From positions 1 through 8,153 of the forward strand of contig JAGOZY010000030.1 of NCBI GenBank assembly GCA_018058445.1: a DNA stretch of 8,153 nt, written 5' to 3'. Positions within the stretch are counted from its first letter, which is position 1. Each line of letters opens with the position of its first letter. This document shows, piece by piece, positions 6,202-8,153 of the stretch. Position numbers and translations under genes: made by a program. Under the pieces are notes generated by a model. That model worked only from the letters and a program-made list of their open reading frames with translations, was not told the origin of the DNA and made no database searches. The DNA comes from Negativicutes bacterium (lineage in GTDB: Bacteria; Bacillota; Negativicutes; JAGOZY01).

Positions 6202-7167
6202 ATGACTAAAATAGAGACACAAAAAGCTGTATTTGCTGGAGGCTGTTTTTGGTGCGTGATGCCATCGCTTCGAGCTGTGCCTGGAATCATTGTGGTAACA
6301 GCTGGCTATACAGGTGGGGATAAGCCGAATCCAACTTATGAAGAAGTTGTTGCAGGCGGAACGGGTCACCGTGAAGCGGTTGAGGTGACTTATGATCCGG
6401 CAAAAATTAGTTATGAAAAAGTGTTGACTGAATTTCTAAAAACGATGGACCCGACTGATGCAGAGGGGCAATTTGCTGATCGCGGGCCTAATTACTATAG
6501 TGGTATCTTTTATGCCTCTCCTGAAGAAAAAGAGATCGCTAAGCGAGTTTTGAAAGACCTGGATCAAAGCAAGCGTTTTCCTGATCCAGTTGTGATCCCT
6601 GTTCTCCCTGCTGTCCTCTTTTATCGGGCGGAAGACTATCACCAAACTTATCCGGAAGATTACCCGGAGCGTTTTGAAGGCTATGAAAACGGGTCCGGTC
6701 GGGCAGCTTTTCGAAAACATTATTGGAGTCCAGAAAAAGACGAAGAGGTACGGAAAAAATTGCTTACCGAAGAAGAATATCGGGTGACTCAGGAAAGTGG
6801 GACCGAGAGGCCTTTTACTGGAAAGTATTGGGATGAAGAGCGCGAAGGTCTTTATGTGGATATCGTCTCAGGAGAAGTACTGTTCTCTTCGAAAGATAAG
6901 TTTGATGCTGGCTGTGGTTGGCCTAGTTTTTCCAAACCAGTAGATGAAGTTTCAATTACTGAGCATGATGACGCCAGTATTGTCCTACGTCCTCGAACGG
7001 AAGTTCGTAGCTTGGTGGGTGATTCTCATTTGGGGCATGTGTTTAACGATGGACCGAAAGAGTTGACCGGCCTTCGCTATTGTATTAATTCAGCTGCAGT
7101 TCGGTTCATACCGAAAGAGAAGCTGGTTGAAGAAGGTTATGAGAGCTATCTAAAAATGTTTGCCTAA
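6202..7167 (+). CDS. msrAB: Bifunctional peptide-methionine sulfoxide reductase MsrA-MsrB
   Basis: This cytoplasmic repair enzyme reduces both epimers of methionine sulfoxide in proteins, normally using thioredoxin. It is 321 residues long with no signal peptide. The MsrA domain (about 7-165) has GGCFWC with catalytic Cys15, then [28 protein letters not shown] and EDYHQ. As in Bacillus-type MsrA, the Glu that follows the GCFW motif in other bacteria is absent (CVM here). The MsrB domain (about 190-310) has [18 protein letters not shown] (Cys238, likely resolving), [13 protein letters not shown] and [11 protein letters not shown] with catalytic Cys294. The usual first zinc-binding CxxC is replaced by Asp220 and Ser223 (YVDIVSG), so this is the zinc-free type. 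The ribosome binding site AAGGAG is 8 bases from the ATG. Spacing to DUF1904 is 14 bases. No oxidative-stress operator is evident next to it. Confidence 0.97.
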   Translation: MTKIETQKAVFAGGCFWCVMPSLRAVPGIIVVTAGYTGGDKPNPTYEEVVAGGTGHREAVEVTYDPAKISYEKVLTEFLKTMDPTDAEGQFADRGPNYYSGIFYASPEEKEIAKRVLKDLDQSKRFPDPVVIPVLPAVLFYRAEDYHQTYPEDYPERFEGYENGSGRAAFRKHYWSPEKDEEVRKKLLTEEEYRVTQESGTERPFTGKYWDEEREGLYVDIVSGEVLFSSKDKFDAGCGWPSFSKPVDEVSITEHDDASIVLRPRTEVRSLVGDSHLGHVFNDGPKELTGLRYCINSAAVRFIPKEKLVEEGYESYLKMFA

Positions 7168-7186
7168 AGGGCTAGAGGAAAAATTT

Positions 7187-7194
7187 GGAGGAGG
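7187..7194 (+). promoter_or_regulatory. Ribosome binding site that sets the TTG start of the TauE/SafE gene
   Basis: GGAGGAGG is followed by an 8-base spacer (TCTTTATT) and then TTG at 7203-7205. An upstream in-frame TTG at 7185 overlaps this site and so cannot be the start. No in-frame ATG occurs until the codon at 7263, inside the first membrane helix. Confidence 0.85.
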
Positions 7195-7202
7195 TCTTTA
7201 TT

Positions 7203-7964
7203 TTGGAACTCACTTGGGGAATTGGTTTGCTTGCAATTGTGGGGGGTCTTCTTTCGGGCTTTATGAATTCGATTGTCGGTGGAGGTGGAATGATTTCTCT
7301 ACCGATCTATATGATGATGGGGCTACCGACGACGATGGCCTTAGGAAGTAATAAGGTTTCCAGTTTGATGGGTTCTACAGTGAGCTCTCTGGCTTTTATT
7401 CGTAATGGAAAAGTGAATCGTCATCTAATGATTCGGTTTATTCCTCTGTCGTTTATTGGTTCGATTTGCGGTGTTGCTTTGGCAATGGTTCTACCGTCTG
7501 ATTTTTTGCGAACGTTAGTTATCGTGCTTCTTTTTGGTGTTTGCTTATTGACGATCTTTAAGAAGGACTGGGGAACTTACTCTACATATCGACCTTTAAC
7601 TGGGGTGATGTTTTTTGCTGGCTGTGTGGCAACGTTCATTTTTGGTTTTTATGATGGTTTTTTTGGCCCTGGAGTAGGAACCTTTCTGATTTTTGCTTTT
7701 TTGTTGATTGGCTGTGATTTTATTGAAGCGGCGGGAAATGCCCAAGTTCTTAACTGGGCCAGTAACTTAGCTGCGGCGATTGCTTTTATTTATTTTGGTG
7801 CGGTGGACTGGTCACTTGCCTTGTTGATGGGAGCGGCGCAGATTGTTGGCTCATTGATTGGGACTCGTTTAGCTATTTTAAAAGGTGCATCATGGGTGCG
7901 CCCGATCTTTCTAACCGTGTCTGTTTTACTGATTGGGAGACAACTGTGGACTTTGTTCCATTAA
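7203..7964 (+). CDS. TauE/SafE family membrane transporter (probable sulfite/sulfonate or related anion exporter)
   Basis: This inner-membrane protein has about 253 residues and roughly eight hydrophobic helices. The first half has GGLLSGFMNSIVGGGGMISL followed by PLSFIGSICG. The second half repeats the pattern with GFYDGFFGPGVGTF (148-161), GNAQVLNWASNLAAAIAF and GAAQIVGSLIGTRLA. This two-fold repeat of a glycine-rich first helix is the TauE/SafE hallmark. Members export sulfite, sulfoacetate or other small anions, but most are uncharacterised and the substrate cannot be read here. I chose the TTG start at 7203 from the ribosome binding site. It lies 35 bases after msrAB and 22 before the flavodoxin gene in the same operon. 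A sulfur/redox link to MsrAB and flavodoxin is an inference. Confidence 0.9.
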   Translation: MELTWGIGLLAIVGGLLSGFMNSIVGGGGMISLPIYMMMGLPTTMALGSNKVSSLMGSTVSSLAFIRNGKVNRHLMIRFIPLSFIGSICGVALAMVLPSDFLRTLVIVLLFGVCLLTIFKKDWGTYSTYRPLTGVMFFAGCVATFIFGFYDGFFGPGVGTFLIFAFLLIGCDFIEAAGNAQVLNWASNLAAAIAFIYFGAVDWSLALLMGAAQIVGSLIGTRLAILKGASWVRPIFLTVSVLLIGRQLWTLFH

Positions 7965-7986
7965 GCTGAGGAAAGGGTGAAGACTT

Positions 7987-8153
7987 ATGAAAAAAACATT
8001 GATTGTTTATTATTCGTTTGAAGGAAATACAAGATTCATTTCAGAAGAAATCCAAAAAGTCGCGGGTGGGGATTTTTTGGAATTAAAACCAGTACAAGAA
8101 ATTGAATCGAAAGGGTTTAGTAAATTTATCTGGGGAGGCAAGCAAGTTATGAG
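7987..8153 (+). CDS. Flavodoxin family protein (3' truncated by window edge)
   Basis: The first 55 residues of a flavodoxin-like protein are present and the gene runs off the window. The N-terminal strand MKKTLIVYYS is followed by the phosphate-binding loop SFEGNTRFIS, which holds the FMN phosphate in this family. After it come strand DFLELKPVQE and the segment GFSKFIWGGKQVM, which fits the 'WGGKQ' region of single-domain flavodoxins annotated in Bacillota. A purine-rich ribosome binding site (AGGAAAGGG) precedes the ATG, 22 bases after the TauE/SafE gene. It probably acts as a low-potential electron carrier or quinone/flavin-type reductase. The partner is unknown and the C-terminal half is not visible. 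Confidence 0.88.
   Translation, partial: MKKTLIVYYSFEGNTRFISEEIQKVAGGDFLELKPVQEIESKGFSKFIWGGKQVM

Noticed and set aside
6436..6720. Minus-strand open frame of 94 codons
   Set aside because: It is a shadow of the MsrA domain, with no independent coding evidence.
7160..7351. Plus-strand frame of 63 codons overlapping the msrAB end and TauE/SafE start
   Set aside because: It is out of frame with both real genes, Gly/Asp-rich without a domain, and its ATG lies inside the msrAB coding end.
1..8153. CRISPR arrays, tRNA/rRNA genes, insertion sequences or prophage genes
   Set aside because: I saw no regularly spaced repeats, no tRNA-like cloverleaf, and no transposase, integrase or terminal inverted repeats in the sequence.

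Overview
The window looks like ordinary chromosome of a low-to-mid GC Bacillota (Firmicutes) species. The support is strong AGGAGG-type ribosome binding sites, one TTG and one GTG start, tight co-directional operons, a zinc-less MsrA-MsrB fusion, and DUF2680-like, DUF401 and DUF1904 families. A Negativicutes or Clostridia relative is possible, but nothing here fixes the genus. There is no sign of phage, insertion sequence, CRISPR, tRNA or rRNA.

Left end (1-436): the C-terminal tail of an unrecognised plus-strand gene, then a 40-residue single-span membrane protein missed by length-limited ORF calling, then a perfect 20-bp-stem terminator that can work in both directions.

Minus-strand block (439-3492): read right to left, it encodes an exported protein with two DUF2680-like modules, an OmpR/PhoB-type response regulator and its membrane histidine kinase. 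The regulator stop and the preferred kinase start overlap by ATGA. A weak hairpin lies between the exported protein and the regulator. The layout suggests an envelope-sensing module with its own exported helical partner or target, resembling CpxP/Spy with CpxAR or BaeSR in arrangement only.

Centre (3493-4933): a divergent promoter region, then a DUF401 membrane protein with its own terminator.

Plus-strand operon (5012 to the window end): five genes with 14-35 base gaps and no terminator between them. They are (i) an AroQ chorismate mutase fused to a shortened, degenerate prephenate-dehydratase lobe and an ACT-like tail, (ii) a DUF1904 protein, (iii) MsrA-MsrB methionine sulfoxide reductase, (iv) a TauE/SafE-type anion exporter, and (v) the start of a flavodoxin. 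The last three share a loose sulfur/redox theme; why the aromatic-pathway gene leads the operon is unclear.

The most unusual items are the collapsed PheA-like protein, which keeps its mutase residues but lacks the dehydratase signature, and the internally duplicated DUF2680-like protein beside the two-component system. I see no wholly new system.
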